The notes below the pieces were generated by a model that was given only the letters and a program-made list of their open reading frames with translations, did not search any database and was not told the origin of the DNA. Shown here one piece after another: positions 28,656 through 40,800 of a stretch of 64,000 nucleotides of DNA (positions are counted from its first letter, which is position 1; each line of letters begins with the position of its first letter). A program made the position numbers and the translations under genes. Source of the DNA: Prorocentrum cordatum (lineage: Eukaryota > Sar > Dinophyceae > Prorocentrales > Prorocentraceae); assembly GCA_963575745.1 (NCBI GenBank), contig CAUYUJ010007224.1, positions 124,001 through 188,000 of the forward strand, in the 5' to 3' direction.

Positions 28656-31640
28656 AATGAGCTGGAGAATAGTTTTTGCACCTCATGAATGAAGCTGCTC
28701 GCCGTGAGACCCTTCCCTGTCGCTTCAGATTATTTGTCTTTTCGTGCGCTCTGGCCCCGCCCCGCTTAGTCCCCTCGCGTGGACTCTGTTGCGGGCACCG
28801 TCACCGCCACCGTCACCCCCTCCTCCCCATCCCCTTCCCCCCTCGCCCGACGTGGGGGAGGGGGGCAAGAGCGGGCAGGAGAAGGGCTCTAGTGTGGCCC
28901 GGCCACCATGGAAGAGGTTGCCATGGCATGGAAATGCGGTCGAGCATATGATTCGGAGACCTCCTCCTGAGAAGCCGGACCATCGTTTCTTCACCAACTT
29001 CTCGGAACGCTGCGCCTGGCTCTTGAGCCCGCTCGCCCTCCAGTGCTGACTCGGCCCAGGTCTCTTTTCAGAAACGGCCAGGGCGTTGGCGCAGATCTCC
29101 TAAGCGATCATTGGTCTCGATCCCAGTTTCGGCGGCACGAGAACATACGAGCACCGCCCTCGAGCAACCTGCCAGCACTGCTGTAGGACTCTGCACCAGG
29201 CACTCCTGGAGTCCGAGGGCCGCAATGGCCTGCGCGGGAAGCTCTTCCCAGACGCCCCCAAGGATGGGCTAACCCTTGCATCCTTGCCTCCTCGGTCCAT
29301 CCTTGGCCACTTTCGCTGGCCGCGCCCCGCTCGAAAAGCTTCGAAATGGCCTTCCAAGGCCCTTGCATCCTTATCGTGCATCCTTATGATACGGGTCGAC
29401 TGTATGGGGGGGAGGAAGAGCCGCCCCGAGCGCTCGCCCTGAAGGTTCTCTCGACCGTCGCGGAGGCACGGTGCCTCGCGGGACGCGGGGCAGGTCAAGG
29501 CTCAGAGGACCACCACGGGCCAGAACGGCAGCGAAGCCCGCACCACCACGATCGAGTGCGGGCCACCATCAACCCCCCTTGGCCCAGGGATGGTGGCCGT
29601 CGCGGCCGCGGCCCAGAGAGGGGGGGGGGGAGAGCAGTTCCCTGAGCCAGTGGAGACGGGGCGGGCAGTTCCTTCACAGGCAACAGTGGGCCTCGGAGCG
29701 CAGACGAGGAGCACTGGTCGGCAGAGCGGCAGCACAGGTGGCAGGCCGAGGCGCCGCACCAGATCAGCCGTGCATGACGTCGAGAAGGGGCCGGCAATGA
29801 GGGCCGCGAGGCTCTGTTACCCTTCGAGCGTCGGAGCTTGCGAGAGCGATGAACCAGCTGGCTCAAGCTCAAGGCATTTCCAGAAGGGTGCCTCCAACTG
29901 AGCCCGGCAGCAGGCACTGCAGTGCCAGAGGGCACACGTGGTCCGCGCGCCCGCCCGAGCTCGCCGTGGGATGTTTGGACCGGATCGCGGCGGGGAGCGC
30001 CGTGGAGCTTGCGTGGGTCGAGGGGGCCGCTGTGCAAGCGCACCCTCGGCTGGGGCGGCGTGCCAGTAGGCCCACGGCACGGGCCTCTGCCGACCGCGCG
30101 TCCGCGCAGGGACCTCTGGCGGAGCTGCGGGGTGTCCCTTCGGGTCCCCCTCCTGTTTCTTGCCTACCCACCTCGCCAATTATCTCCTGCCCATCTCTCC
30201 TGTTGTCTCTCAATTGTGCTTCTCTTTCTCGCCCCCCCCCCTCCCTTCGTTTTTCATGCCCTTTCCTCCTGCTCGAGTCCTAGACTGATAGAATTACTTC
30301 CGTCGCCCATCTACGTTTTGAATCAAAGGCGTTCGCCAGCCAGCTATGCGCTCGTCCGTGGGCCCTGCTAACTATATAGCGAGGAAGGGCACCAGATGAT
30401 TGGTTACCCTAAGGTTCGGTTCGTCGTGCCTCCCACGGCGCGCGCCGTTCCGAGCCGTGCTCTCTTGGCCCCCCCTGAACTCGATTGTGCCTTCTATTCC
30501 AGGCACTCCTCCCCTTATCCCTCCACGTTCAAAGACGGCCAGGCTCGACTTGGCAGAGTGGCGCAACAGAAGAAATGTTCGAGCCCGCCACGAGCAGCCC
30601 CCCGAGGAGGAATCGACATGCCACAAGCCAGCATGGGGTCGATCGCGCGTGCGCGCTTGGAGTTCCGTAGCTCCCGCCAGACCGCAACGAACGGCATCCC
30701 CGTCGTGCTCTGCTACGCTCTGTTCCGCAGTGTACAGATCTGGAGTCCCCCGGACCAGCCAGGGGCAGTGTGCGGCGACCCGGTTACACGCTGTCTCGGC
30801 GCGGGTGCGAAGACTCACGTTCATCGCCAAGTAGCTGTAGCAGTCGCCTGACTGTGTTGTCTCAAATGCCGCAGATGGTCCTCCGTGTGTTCTGAGTCGG
30901 CGATGCAAGTCAGCGCATGGAGCGCTGTGCCTTGCTAGTATCTGGGGGGAGAGGGGCAGCAGCAGGGGATGAAGGGGGAGGCTCTGGTACATTTCCCCGC
31001 TAGCTTTCCCAAACAATCAGCGCGCAACATACATCATGTAGCACGATTGTCCAGGCATCCGTTGTTCAGTCTTGCTCTCGAAAACAAGGCTACAGCCTTC
31101 CTTCTGGCGTGCTTGCGCATACTCCTTGGCCCACGTGCAGCTTGGCTCGTGATCCTGAGGAAGGGCTCGCCCGTCGAGCACTTGCAGCGCCGACTTTCAA
31201 TCAACCGTTGCTCTTTCACTCGATCGTTGCTTTCCCTTCCTCCTCTTTGCCCCTTTACATCCCTCAGCGTGTCCCGCGCGCTTCCCATCAGTCGCAAATT
31301 GTGTCTCGACCCGCCCCGTTCTTCTCTTCCCCTGGTGCGCATGTTTTTGTTGACCATCTTCAGCGGTCGCTCGGTAGTCGCTGGTCGCCCAGTTCAGCGT
31401 ATACACACGGCGGCTAACATTTCGAAAAGTGCCAGAGTTTTGTTGGACGAAAGGCGCGATGCGGCATGACCCGGGTGTGCAAGTTGCAGTCGAAGCTATC
31501 TCGTTACACGTTGGCTAAGGTGAAGTCCGTCACAGACAGCGCGCGGACGTTCAAGACCATCGAGCTCGACTTCAACAGGGCAGATTGGGACCTCAGCGTG
31601 CGAGAAGCAGTTGTTTCCCGCATGTCGTTTCCCGCCGCTA
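28656..31640. other. About 3 kb without a recognisable gene
   Basis: Composition is mixed, with a short C/T tract at 28790-28870 and 30200-30260. Frames of 60-180 codons exist on both strands, but none shows a known motif. The most coding-like is 31466-31651 (MTRVCKLQSKL...FKTIELDFNRADWDLSVREA), which could be a small exon. Nothing else can be supported. Confidence 0.4.
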
Positions 31641-31890
31641 GTCAACCATGATGTCACGCGCAGGGTCCATTTCGGCCAGAATCAGTATTGTTTCCCTCCA
31701 TGTCGATCGGATCCGGTTTCGATTTTCCGACGATCCAATGCGGGATGATGCTTGCATAGCTGCACGGCGTTGTTGTGCATTTTGCCGCAGCCGTTCCGAT
31801 CAGATTTCGGTTCCGTACATTCCGATTCGATCCGACTTCCAGTTTCGATGTTAAATGATATTGCGCGCGTGAGCTGTATCATGTATTCTT
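31641..31890 (+). repeat. Family H2 repeat, copy 1
   Basis: GATCGGATCCGGTTTCGATT, GACGATCC, GCATAGCTGCA(C/T) and TTCCGATCAGATTTCGGTTC are shared in order with 40260-40520. Confidence 0.5.
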
Positions 31891-31899
31891 AAGCATACA

Positions 31900-32240
31900 T
31901 TATATGGGGGCCTCTCTGGGCCGTTTGGGGACCTGTCATTTTGGGTCCCTTAGTACCGTCTCGGGGCTCTTTTGGGCAGTCATGGGGTCCTCATGTTGCT
32001 CTTTGGAGCGGTCTTGGCCAAAACCTTGGGCTTCTTTAGCCGTCTTGGACGCTTTGAGGACCAGGATGCCGAGAACTCGACTTGTTAAGACGCTGAACAA
32101 AGCCCCATGAGACTTGCCTCTGGAGGGCCTCTTGGGCTCATGGGAGTCCTCTTGGAACCCTCTTGGGCCACCTCGGAGGCCTCTTTTGGGCAGTCTTGAG
32201 GCCTTCTCTTGGGTCGACCTCGAGACCTCTTTGCCTGGGG
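31900..32240 (+). repeat. TTGGGCCGTC-type minisatellite, short locus
   Basis: Irregular units of about 17-21 bp on the theme TCTTGG(G/A)(G/C)CC(G/T)TCTTGGAGGCC. The same repeat forms the large array at 49.5-51.4 kb and an inverted one at 55.4-55.9 kb. Confidence 0.65.
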
Positions 32241-32544
32241 CTTGGGCTCCCCCTTGCACCGGGGAGGGGTGCTCGATGCACGCAAGGGGGAGTGGGGGGG
32301 GGGAGGGTAGGAGTGGGGGGCATATAGAGTACCCCCGAGAATCCTGCAAGACAGCACCTGGAACTCTACCGCTCAGGGGGGGGCACACCGTCGTGCATAC
32401 GCAGTTAGATGGTACAGGGGGGCGATGTCTCTCGCCGGCGTGGCGTCTATGCAGGCTCAGCATCAGTAGGCCTCACGTGTGCATGATGTGAATGTATCGG
32501 CCTAGCTCGGTGGCAAAACGACAACAGCCGATGCACGATCAGGC
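32241..32544. other. Unassigned spacer
   Basis: Nothing recognisable. Confidence 0.4.
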
Positions 32545-32850
32545 CTACCCTTCTCTGCCTCCCTTCCGCTGCATCCTGTCCAGGACCAGCTCCGATCGAA
32601 GTTCAACATCCTCCCCGTCGTCCACCGAGACGACGATGGCGAGATCGTTGGCATGAACACAGAGCGCCCTTTGCTGGACAACAGCGCAGAAAAGGGACTC
32701 CCCGCCTCCGCTGTCACAAGCTTTAGCTTTTGTGTTCCTGCTTTCCTGGCCACAGAGCTCACGATCTCCATCCACTGGACTGGTGTTTCGCTCCGGTGTG
32801 CCTTTGGTACGACCCTCGGGTCCAAAAAAGGTTTCCGGAAGCCCACGCTC
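32545..32850 (-). pseudogene. Small copia reverse-transcriptase fragment
   Basis: On the minus strand, TPVQWMEIVSSVARKAG resembles the copia RT block (RAP..W...V...L...GF). After a frameshift, QRALCVHANDLAIVVSVDDG lines up with the polymerase box (VHVDDFL...), but the catalytic DD has become ND. RSELVLDRMQRKG then matches the following helix. It is a short, broken relic. Confidence 0.45.
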
Positions 32851-34505
32851 ATGAAACGACGACGACCACGGCGACGGCGACTGCGCCACGACGACGAAGC
32901 AGCCCCCGCCGCCCTCCGCACCGCGGCCCGGCCCACCGAAGGCCGAAGATGGCAGCCGGCGGCTGCCGATGGCCGCGGACAGACGACGACGGCGGCCGCG
33001 GCTGCTGCGACAACGACGACGACGACGGCAAGTAGCCGTGTTCTTATTCATTGTTCCCTCTGGTCGGCGCGGGATCCCGCCCCCCCCCCTTCCCCCCACC
33101 AAGGACTAGATCTTGAGTGCTTTTGGCGGCTGCTTTGGGCGACTGTTCAGGTCCCCTCCCTCCCAGTCTGCTTGCGCGACCTGTAAGAGCAGATCGACTA
33201 CGGCGGCGGCATTGGATAAGGAACGCCTTCCTGGGGCCCAGACCCTGGCGCATTCCTTATTGTTTCAAGGCGAGGTGGGCGGCCCACGTTTGGCCGCCCA
33301 TCGGTCGTGAGACCCTGGGTTCCTCATCGAAGGTATCCTTATCGAAAGCCTCCGCCGTAAGCGCAGGCCCAGACCCAGATGCGCCCCCCTCGGCCAAGTG
33401 CCGAGCCCGAGGTACATCTGCCTGCGCGCGAGGCCACGTGCGGCGACGTCGACGCCACTGCTAGAGGTGGACGGCATCAAGTTCCCGATCAACCAGAGGC
33501 CAGCCCGGCCCTTGGGGGGAGGGGGGATCGTTGACATGTGGCGGTGTTCCAGGGAGGTCTTTCGCTTTGGAGGGTCGAAGGACTTGACTTCTCTCTCTCT
33601 CTCTCATTTTTTCTTTCTCTCTCTCTCTCTCTCTCAGAGGACGGCCGGCGGAAGCTGGCGGAAGCAAAACGAGGGCGGTTTCGGCGGCAAGAGTAAGACA
33701 TGCGCCCCCAACAGATGTCAACATTCTTGGATCCAGGGCTTCAGGAACGATGCCACGCATGGGGCTGTACCCGCGAGGCTGGCCCAGCGTTCGCACGTGG
33801 CCAGTAAACTGGCACAAGTTTCTTTGGCCAGCCATACCTGGGTCGCCCGCTTGGCTGCAGCTATAGTAGGCACATCTGGTAAGACAACGGCTGGAAATCT
33901 CATATCCCCTGATGGCCTCTCTGACCGGCAGAAGCCCTTGAGCATCTCAGGAAGGCCCTTGACCGACGTTGAGTGTGCCCCTAGATGTCTTATAACACGG
34001 TCTCTTGTATCGCTTGTACTTACCGTGCCCCGGTTCCTCTCGCCATGCGGTCGGTCTGATGTCACGTCGACCTGCCCGTGGCCGGTCCGCTGCCGCCGCA
34101 CCTCCACCCCCGAGCTCGGGATGGATAGAGGGCATCGACGACGCGCGCGTCGTCTTCCAATGTGTGCGTGCTACTCGTTCCAACGTGATGTGCTGCAGCG
34201 TCCTACTTCTTCAGCAGTGCAGTGCCAAGGCGCTGAAGTGAGGACCGCCTTGGGCTCAGGAGCGTCCTTACCTGTCGGGCCGGTCCTCAGGTTGAGGCTG
34301 GGGGCGCATCTTCGTGGCCAAGGCTCGCCGTTGCCAGGAACGCTCTTTGCGCTCCTCAGCCGTGAGGGCTTCGCTTTTTGCCGCCAGCTCCTTAGCTATG
34401 AGAGTGGAACATGCCAGGACTATCTTAGGATGTATGGGCGCCGACTTGAAGCAATGTCGGAACCTCATGCGAGGACGGCTTGTCATCGCGACGTCACTTA
34501 GAAGG
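32851..34505. other. 1.6 kb without a recognisable gene
   Basis: Contains an ACG-rich tract (32985-33030) and a CT array (33588-33636). A minus-strand frame at 34268-34486 (IVLACSTLIAKELAAKSEAL...) looks mildly coding but matches no known family. Confidence 0.4.
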
Positions 34506-34725
34506 GATCATGGCCTCGGGGGCGCGAAGCTGGCGTCATCTCCAAGGGATCGTCGCCCCGGGGGGCGCGAATCTGGGGTAAAGTGCACAAGATTCTGGCC
34601 TCGGAGCGCAAATTTCGTGTAGTTGTCTTTGGATTCTGGACTCGGGGAGCGCGATTCTGTCGCACTTTACACATGATCCTGGCCCTCGGTAGCGCGAATT
34701 TGGCATGAGTCGCGTGAACCTGCCG
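34506..34725 (+). repeat. 42-bp tandem repeat, five diverged units
   Basis: Each unit starts GAT(C/T)(A/C)TGGCC(T)CGG and continues GGGCGCGAA(T/G). Units begin near 34507, 34549, 34592, 34632 and 34675. Confidence 0.6.
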
Positions 34726-35890
34726 TGGTTTACGTGCCCCTTTCGTAGTTTACACCAGACAACAGATTATTGCTTCGGGTGCGCGAACCTAACTTATTTA
34801 TTGTGTGTCCCAGGCCCACCAGAAGTTTTGGCAACGCGCTTCGGGGACAGTGACCCCTGGGCCGCCGAACCCTTCATTTTCGTTGTGGTGGTTCGTCCCC
34901 CCCGGCCCCTCCCCTGAGCCTGAGCCCCAGCTCCCCTGGACCACCCCCCCTTGGGACCTCTCTTCCGTCCAGGCTTCCCAGGGCAGCCCCCCTGGGCCGC
35001 CGAACCCTTTCTTTTCGTCGTGGTGGTTCGTCGTGGTGGTTCGTCCCCCTCGCCCCCCCCCCGAGCTTGAGCCCCAGCTCCCCTGGACCACCCCCCCTTG
35101 GGAGCCTTCCTCCGTCCAGGCTCCCCAGCTCCCCTGGTGCACCCTCCTTGGCCCCCCCCCTCCGTCCCTTGGTACCCCCCTCCGTCCAGCCCCTCCCCTG
35201 AGCCTGGGCCCCAGCTCTCCTGGGCCACCTCCCCTTGGGGCCCCCCCTTCCGTCCAGGCTTCCCAGGGCAGCCCCCCTGGGCCGCGGAACCCTTTCTTTT
35301 CGTCGTGGTTCGTGGCTCCTGGTGGTTCGTCCCCCTCGGCCCCTCCCCTGAGCCTGAGCCCCAGCTCCCCTGGGCCACCTTCCCTTTGGAGGCTTGCTCC
35401 GTCTGGGCTTCCCGGGACAGCCCCCTTGGGCCGCGGACATCCTTATTTTCGTCGTGGTTCGTGGTTCGTCGTGATTCGTCCCCCTCGGTCCTGCCCCTGA
35501 GCCTGAGCCCCAGCTCCCCTGGACCAGCCCCCCTTGGGACCCCCCCTCCGTCCAGGCTTCCCAGGGCAGCCCCCCTGGGCCGCGGAACCCTTTCTTTTCG
35601 TCGTGGTTCGTGGCTCGTGGTGGTTCGTCCCCCTCGGCCCCTCCCCTGAGCCTGAGCCCCAGCTCCCCTGGGCCACCTTCCCTTTGGAGGCTTGCTCCGT
35701 CCGGTTCGTCGTGGTTCGTGGTTCGTGGTGGTTTGCCTCCCTCGGCCCCCCCTTGAGCCTGGGCCCCAGCTCCCCTGAGCACCCACCCTTGGGAGCCTTT
35801 CTCCGTCCAGCCTTCCTCCGTCCAGGCTTCCCAGTCCTTCGCAGCTTCTTTCTGCAAGAGCCAGGGCACGCGTGCCACTTGTTGTTGCCC
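34726..35890. repeat. 150-bp tandem repeat, in frame on both strands
   Basis: CCAGCTCCCCTGG recurs at about 34928, 35078, 35211, 35361, 35511 and 35660. Most steps are 149-150 bp, with one partial unit. A unit also holds TCCGTCCAGGCTTCCCAGGG and TTTCTTTTCGTCGTGG(T)TCG. Because 150 is 50 codons, long frames persist: 408 codons on the minus strand (34794-36020), Gly-rich with GAGAQAQGRGRGGR blocks, and Pro/Ser-rich frames on the plus strand. I treat it as a minisatellite; a repetitive protein gene cannot be excluded. Confidence 0.65.
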
Positions 35891-37172
35891 CCCCCCTCCG
35901 TTGACGTGTGTGTTTTTCTCGATTGAAGTGCTTTCTCCGGGGCTCGCACCCTGTTTTTTTGTTATCCGGGAAAGTCAGTCGGCTCAAACTAGGTTGTTGG
36001 CCCCCAGGTTCCAGCAACAACGGCTCCCGCCTGAGACCTCCTCACAATTTAGCCAGGACCCCCGTTCCTGCCTGAGATTTCTTCATATTTTACTATGGAG
36101 TCGCGCTCTCGCTCTGGATTTCCTTATTCTTTATTCTGGAATCGCTTTCTCGGCGCTCTGGAGTCGCGCTCTCGCTGGAGATTTGCTTTACTCAAGAATC
36201 GCGCTCTCGCGTTGGAATTCCGCGCAGTGTACTCAAGCGCCGCGCTCCCGACACTCAGGCACCCAGGAGTCGCGCTCACGCTTAGGACTCCCTCACAGCT
36301 TACTTAGAAATCGGGATCTCGCTGCCCTTCGTGGCCCCGTTGTCGCCCTTCGTGGCCCCCTCGCTGCCCTCGTGGATCCGTTGCAGCCCTTCGTGGCGCC
36401 CTCGCTGCCCTTCTTGGCCCCGTTGCAGCCCTTCATGGCCCCCGCTCTGCCCGTCGTAGACCCGTCGCAGCCCTTCGTGGCACCCTCGCTGCCTTCGTGG
36501 CCCCGTTGCAACCTTTCGTGGCCCCCTCGCTGCCCTACGTGGACCCGTTGCAGCCCTTCGTGGCGCCCTCGCTGCCCCTCGTGGCCCCGCTGTCGCCCTT
36601 CGTGGCGCCCTCGCTGCCCTTCGTGGCCCCGTTGCACCCCTTCGTGGCCCCCTCGCTGCCCTTCGTGACCCCCTCGCTGCCCTCGCTGCCCTTCGTGGCC
36701 CCCTTTCGTGGCACCATATATGTATGCCCTTCGTGGCCCCCGCTCGATCGCGCCATTCGTGGCCCCATATGCATGCGTTTCGTGGCTCCGCTGTCGCCCT
36801 TTGTGGCCCCCTCGCTGCCCTTTGTTGCCCCGATGCTGCCCTCAGTGGCCCCGTCCTTGCTCTCTGCGGCCCAATCTACGTATGCCCTTCGTGGCCCCCG
36901 CTCGTTCGCGCCCTTCGTGGCCCCATATGCATGCCCTTGGTGGCCCCGCTGTCGCACTTTGTGGCCCCCTCGCTGTCCTACATGGCCCCGTTGCTACCCT
37001 CAGTGGCCCCGTCGTTGCCCTCTGTTGCCCCGCATTATCTGCCCTTCATGGCCCCCGCTCGTTCGCGCCCGTCGCGGCCCCATACGCATGCCCTTCGTGG
37101 CCCCGCTATCGCCCTTTGTGGCCCCCTTCCTGCCCTTCGTGGCCCCGCTGTCGCTCTCGCTCTCGCTTTTTC

Positions 37173-37243
<71 letters not shown>

Positions 37244-37560
37244 TTCATCGTCGTTGTCGTCGTTGTCGTCGTCGTCATAGTCGGTTTCCTGTCCGTCCCT
37301 CTTGGGGTCGGGCTGCCGCCGATCAGCGCTGCCGCTGGCCAGGTGGACGGTCCGCGGCCGCCCCGCCGCTTGCCGGAGCCCTGCCTGCAAGGAAGAAAAA
37401 TATACCCCCCAAAAGGGGCACGATCGAAGACGAAGAGGGCGGGCTTCGACGGTTTAGGAAATACACGTTGAATTATTTTCGAGCAGATCAGATCGAACAG
37501 TTTTAAACTGATTGTTGTTGTGGTTGTTGTTGTTGCTGTTGTTGTTGAGCTCTCGCATCT
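35891..37560 (+). repeat. Composite repeat cassette, copy 1
   Basis: Order: family F element (35893-36040), 40-bp units on TCGCGCTCTCGC (36040-36315), 21-bp array (36316-37150), GTC array (37160-37255), a GC-rich block with CTCTTGGGGTCGGG and GGTCCGCGGCCGCCCCGCCG, then CGATCGAAGACGAAGAGGGC, and a TTG run. The same order recurs at 53262-54720. Confidence 0.75.
36316..37150 (+). repeat. 21-bp (seven-codon) tandem array
   Basis: About 40 units of CCCTTCGTGGCCCC(G/C)TNGNNG. In one plus frame it reads PFVAPSL/PFVAPLQ; on the minus strand G-A-T-K-G-x-x. Some units are replaced by CATATGCATGC and CCCGCTCGTTCGCGCC variants in a longer, higher-order pattern. Confidence 0.8.
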
Positions 37561-38640
37561 CAGGAGTAGTTATAGTTGATCCCCCCTCCAAGGCACATGG
37601 TGTTTTCCAATAAAAGTGCTCCTGCCAGAGCTCGCACCTTGTTGTTTTTAACCCGAGAGAACGAGGGGGCACCAAACTAGGCCCCTAGCCGCCGACTTAC
37701 AACAACAATGGCTCCCGCCGGATGGTTCGTCACAGGTTCTTCCAAAATCGCGGTCTCGCGCGGGGCATCCCCACAAGATATGCAGGACTCGCGCTGTCGC
37801 GTGGGGCTTCCTCGCAATTTATTCCGACGCCGCGGCTCCATCCTTCTCTCTCTCCCTTTTCCATATGTCTTCTCTTCCCCTGCTTCAGGGGCTGCACCGA
37901 TTGCGCGCGCAGGTAAGGAAGCTAGACCCCAAGGGGGGCACGATCGAAGACGAAGAGGGCGGGTACCCCTCTGCACCGTAAATATCATATTATTCAATTG
38001 CCGTATTTCTCCTGGGGCTCGCACCCTTTTTCTTTCCAAGGGAAAGCGAGATGTGAACAAATTGTGCCCCTGGCCCCTGGTTTACAGCAACAGCGGCTCC
38101 CGCCTGTTACTTCCTCACAAGCTATTCCCAAATCGCGCTCTCGCGCGGGACATCCTCACAGATTTTACAGGTGGGACATCTTCGCAATGTATTCAGACGC
38201 CGCGCTCTCGACACTCAGGAATCGCGCTCTCGCTTTGAATTCCCGCACGACTTGTTTAGGAATCGCGCTGCCGCTCGAGACTGTGTTGCGGGCTCCGGTC
38301 TGCAACAACAGCGGCTCCCGCCTGATACTTCCTCAGAATGTATTCCAAATCGCGCTCGCGCGCGGGACTCTCTCGCAACTGATGCAGGAATCATTTTTCG
38401 CGTGGTATCAGTATTTCATCGCGATTTATTTATACGCCGCGCCTGCGACACTCACGAATCACGTGCACGCTTTGGACCTCCTTTAATTTGTTTGGACGTC
38501 TCGCTATCGCTCGAGATTTCCTTGCGATTCACGCAGGACGCACGCTTCAGCAACACGCCTGCTCGACCTGGCCGCCTGGGCCGGCCTTCCCGACCCGCCT
38601 GTTGGAGTCTTCCCGCCCGATCTGCCAATCTGATTCTGTC
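37561..38640 (+). repeat. Family F elements and 40-bp units, unassigned otherwise
   Basis: Two family F blocks (37545-37715 and 37975-38100). Each has a GCTCGCACC(T/C)TG landmark and ends in (T)TACA(A/G)CAACA. Both are followed by 40-bp units on AATCGCGCTCTCGC. A CGATCGAAGACGAAGAGGGC block sits at 37939-37960. No gene. Confidence 0.6.
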
Positions 38641-39160
38641 ACGTGTTTTCTGTTCCTAGCCCTCCTCGTGCTAGTCTCCCTCGTGCTCCACCCTCCTCTC
38701 CCCCCTTGTCCCTTCCTTCCGACCTCTGTTCCCCCGCATGAGGAGCTGCACGAAATAAACGTTTCGTGTAATATGTATGTGTATATATATACACACCCAT
38801 TGATGCTGCTGTTTTTTGTTGATGCTGCTGCTGCTGCTGCTGAGGAGGAGGAGGAGGAGGTAGTTGCTGCTGCTGATGTTGTTTTCATTTTGTTCACGAC
38901 GCGAGGAGGCCGAGTCGTGAAGAATCATGAATGGAGGCCGGGACCCCACCTTTTTGTCCAATCTGTCCAGGCCGGATCGATCTTTGGGGGTCCGAGGGCC
39001 CGAACTTGGGCGACAACGCCGGGTGTGGCAAAAAAGAGGCGCCCGAATCTGAAGGAGGAGGAGGCCGGGCGGGGCTAGGACGAGGACAAATCCGCTTCGG
39101 AACGCTTTCGGAGCATTCTGGAGCCCTTTGAGAAGGCCGCGGCGCCCGAGACATCCTCCA
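38641..39160. other. Spacer with CTG/GAG microsatellites and a family C fragment
   Basis: 38815-38880 mixes GCTGCT and GAG units. 38935-39045 carries the family C interior (GGACCCCACCTTTTTG, GGCCGGATCGATCTTTGGGG). No gene is seen. Confidence 0.5.
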
Positions 39161-39462
39161 GAACCGCCAGTTCTCAGGGATTTTCGATTTGTCCTCACCC
39201 GATTTTATCATCGTCCTAGCTTCGTCTTGGTCTGGGGCTGGCGCGCGGGCGATCCTTGCCCCGCGATCCTCCAGGCCTTTCTATCCACTGTGGGTGAGGA
39301 CCCACCCTCGGCGGAGCTTGACGTATACACCGCGTCGTTTGGTCGGGAGCCAAGGAGCTCGGCGAAGGACTTCGGCGTACGCGAGAGGTCTTCACTGCTC
39401 AGGTGTAGGAGGAGGAAGTGCGGTTCGTGACGTCATTGACATCATCGTTCGACAGGTTCCGA
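39161..39462 (+). other. Coding-like stretch of unknown function
   Basis: Frames such as FLSTVGEDPPSAELDVYTAS and, just before the CTC array, VRDVIDIIVRQV look protein-like, but they are in different frames and match nothing I know. Confidence 0.25.
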
Positions 39463-39530
39463 CTCCTCCTCCTCCTCCTCCTCCTCCTCCTCCTCCTCCT
39501 CCTCCTCCTCCTCCTCCTCCTCCTCCTACC
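39463..39530 (+). repeat. CTC microsatellite
   Basis: About 22 CTC/TCC units. Confidence 0.95.
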
Positions 39531-39696
39531 GCGCCTTTCGCCACGGTCTTGCAAGCTACTGGGCCTCTCCGCGGAGCCCTCGAGGCGCCACCGCCCGGCG
39601 ACCGGCCTCCTCGCCACGGGCCGCTGTCGCCGCCAGGCCTCGGGGGAGGATCACAGACGCGGGCGCCCCGGACCGGCGGAGATCTCCTCCCCCCTC

Positions 39697-40110
39697 TCGG
39701 GTGGTCAGGCTTCCCAGACCCCATCGAGTCATGAAAAAATCACGACTGGAGGTTTTTCATGATTTTCGGCCTCCGGGGGCCCTTACCGGCCCTCGGGAGC
39801 GTCAAAAAACGACTCAGGACGAAAAACCAGTCCTGGGGAATGGGTCCAGACCGCTGGGGGTCGACGTCATGAAAAATTCATGACTTCGGGTGGTCAGGCT
39901 TTCTGGACCTAGACCTGCTCGCGCCGTGGAAAACAAAAAAAAAACACGGCGGGTTTCTTTTCGGTCGTTTCCGCCACCCGGGAGACCGTACGGGGGGCCC
40001 AGGACCGTCCAAGATCGATCAGGTCGGAACACCAGTGCCAGGGAACGGGTCCAGGCCTCTGGGGGTCGACGCTGTGAAGAAATCATGAAGTCGGGAGTCT
40101 GGGTGTCAGC
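39697..40110 (-). repeat. Two tandem family C elements
   Basis: TCGGGTGGTCAGGCTT occurs at 39697-39712 and again at 39886-39901, bounding a 189-bp unit. A second unit continues to about 40110. Both are in the orientation opposite to the 18.4-kb copy and end in GGGGGTCGACG...CATGAA. Confidence 0.75.
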
Positions 40111-40654
40111 CACCCCCAGACAGGCCCACGAAGTAGTCCCAAGCGGTCTCAACACCCGGGCGCCGCCAGAGGCGGCGCCCGGAGGCACTCCGCGCCCCAG
40201 GGGGGGTTGAGGCCAGCCAGGGCTACCTGGGGCCCAGGGCGGCTGTTTGTGTACCAGCCGAAGCATTACCCATCGTAGGGCCCAGTTCGGCCCGAGCGAT
40301 CCAGTTCGATCCCTGCTTCCTCCGGCTCGGTCCGATTCGATTTCGGTCTCCCGGCGATCCGATGCGGCACGAGACTTGCGCAGCACAGCTGCATGCCTGG
40401 GCGCAGTTGGTTCGATCCGATGTCGCCTCCGAGCCGGAGCAGCCCAGTTCGATGCTCGTTCCGATCCGGTCTACGTTCGCGATCCGATGCTGGTCGAGAT
40501 CCTGCCATCGTCCTACTCCACAGCTATTTTCGGCCCCAGCCTTTGCGAGGCAGATACGCCAATCGTTCTTGGCGTGGTCTGGCGGCGGCTCGCCGCCGGC
40601 AGATCTGACACACACACACACACACTTACCGAATCCCGACGCTTCCACCATAGC
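40111..40654 (+). repeat. Family H2 repeat (copy 2) and spacer
   Basis: 40260-40520 parallels 31641-31890, with CGATTCGATTTCGGT and GGCGATCCGATGCGG. 40610-40626 is a CA dinucleotide run. The remainder is unassigned. Confidence 0.5.
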
Positions 40655-40800
40655 CAGACCCCCGGCGTTGTGCTTTGTGTTCTACGACTTGGACCTCCAG
40701 AGGTCTGCACCCCTTCCCCCAGGGACCACGCTCTCATCCCGAGCGGTTTTTCGTCCAAGGTCCTGGGGCCAGGTGAGGTCCCTTGGCAGGCCGAACAAAT
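40655..40800 (+). repeat. Family C element, plus orientation
   Basis: CCAGACCCCCGGCG at the left, then ACCTCCAGAGGTCTGCACCC, CTTCCCCCAGGGACC and CATCCCGAGCGGTTTTTCG. Confidence 0.65.

Noticed and set aside
39697-39901. 189-bp spacing taken as an LTR pair
   Set aside because: The shared 16 bp mark tandem family C copies; no coding element lies between.
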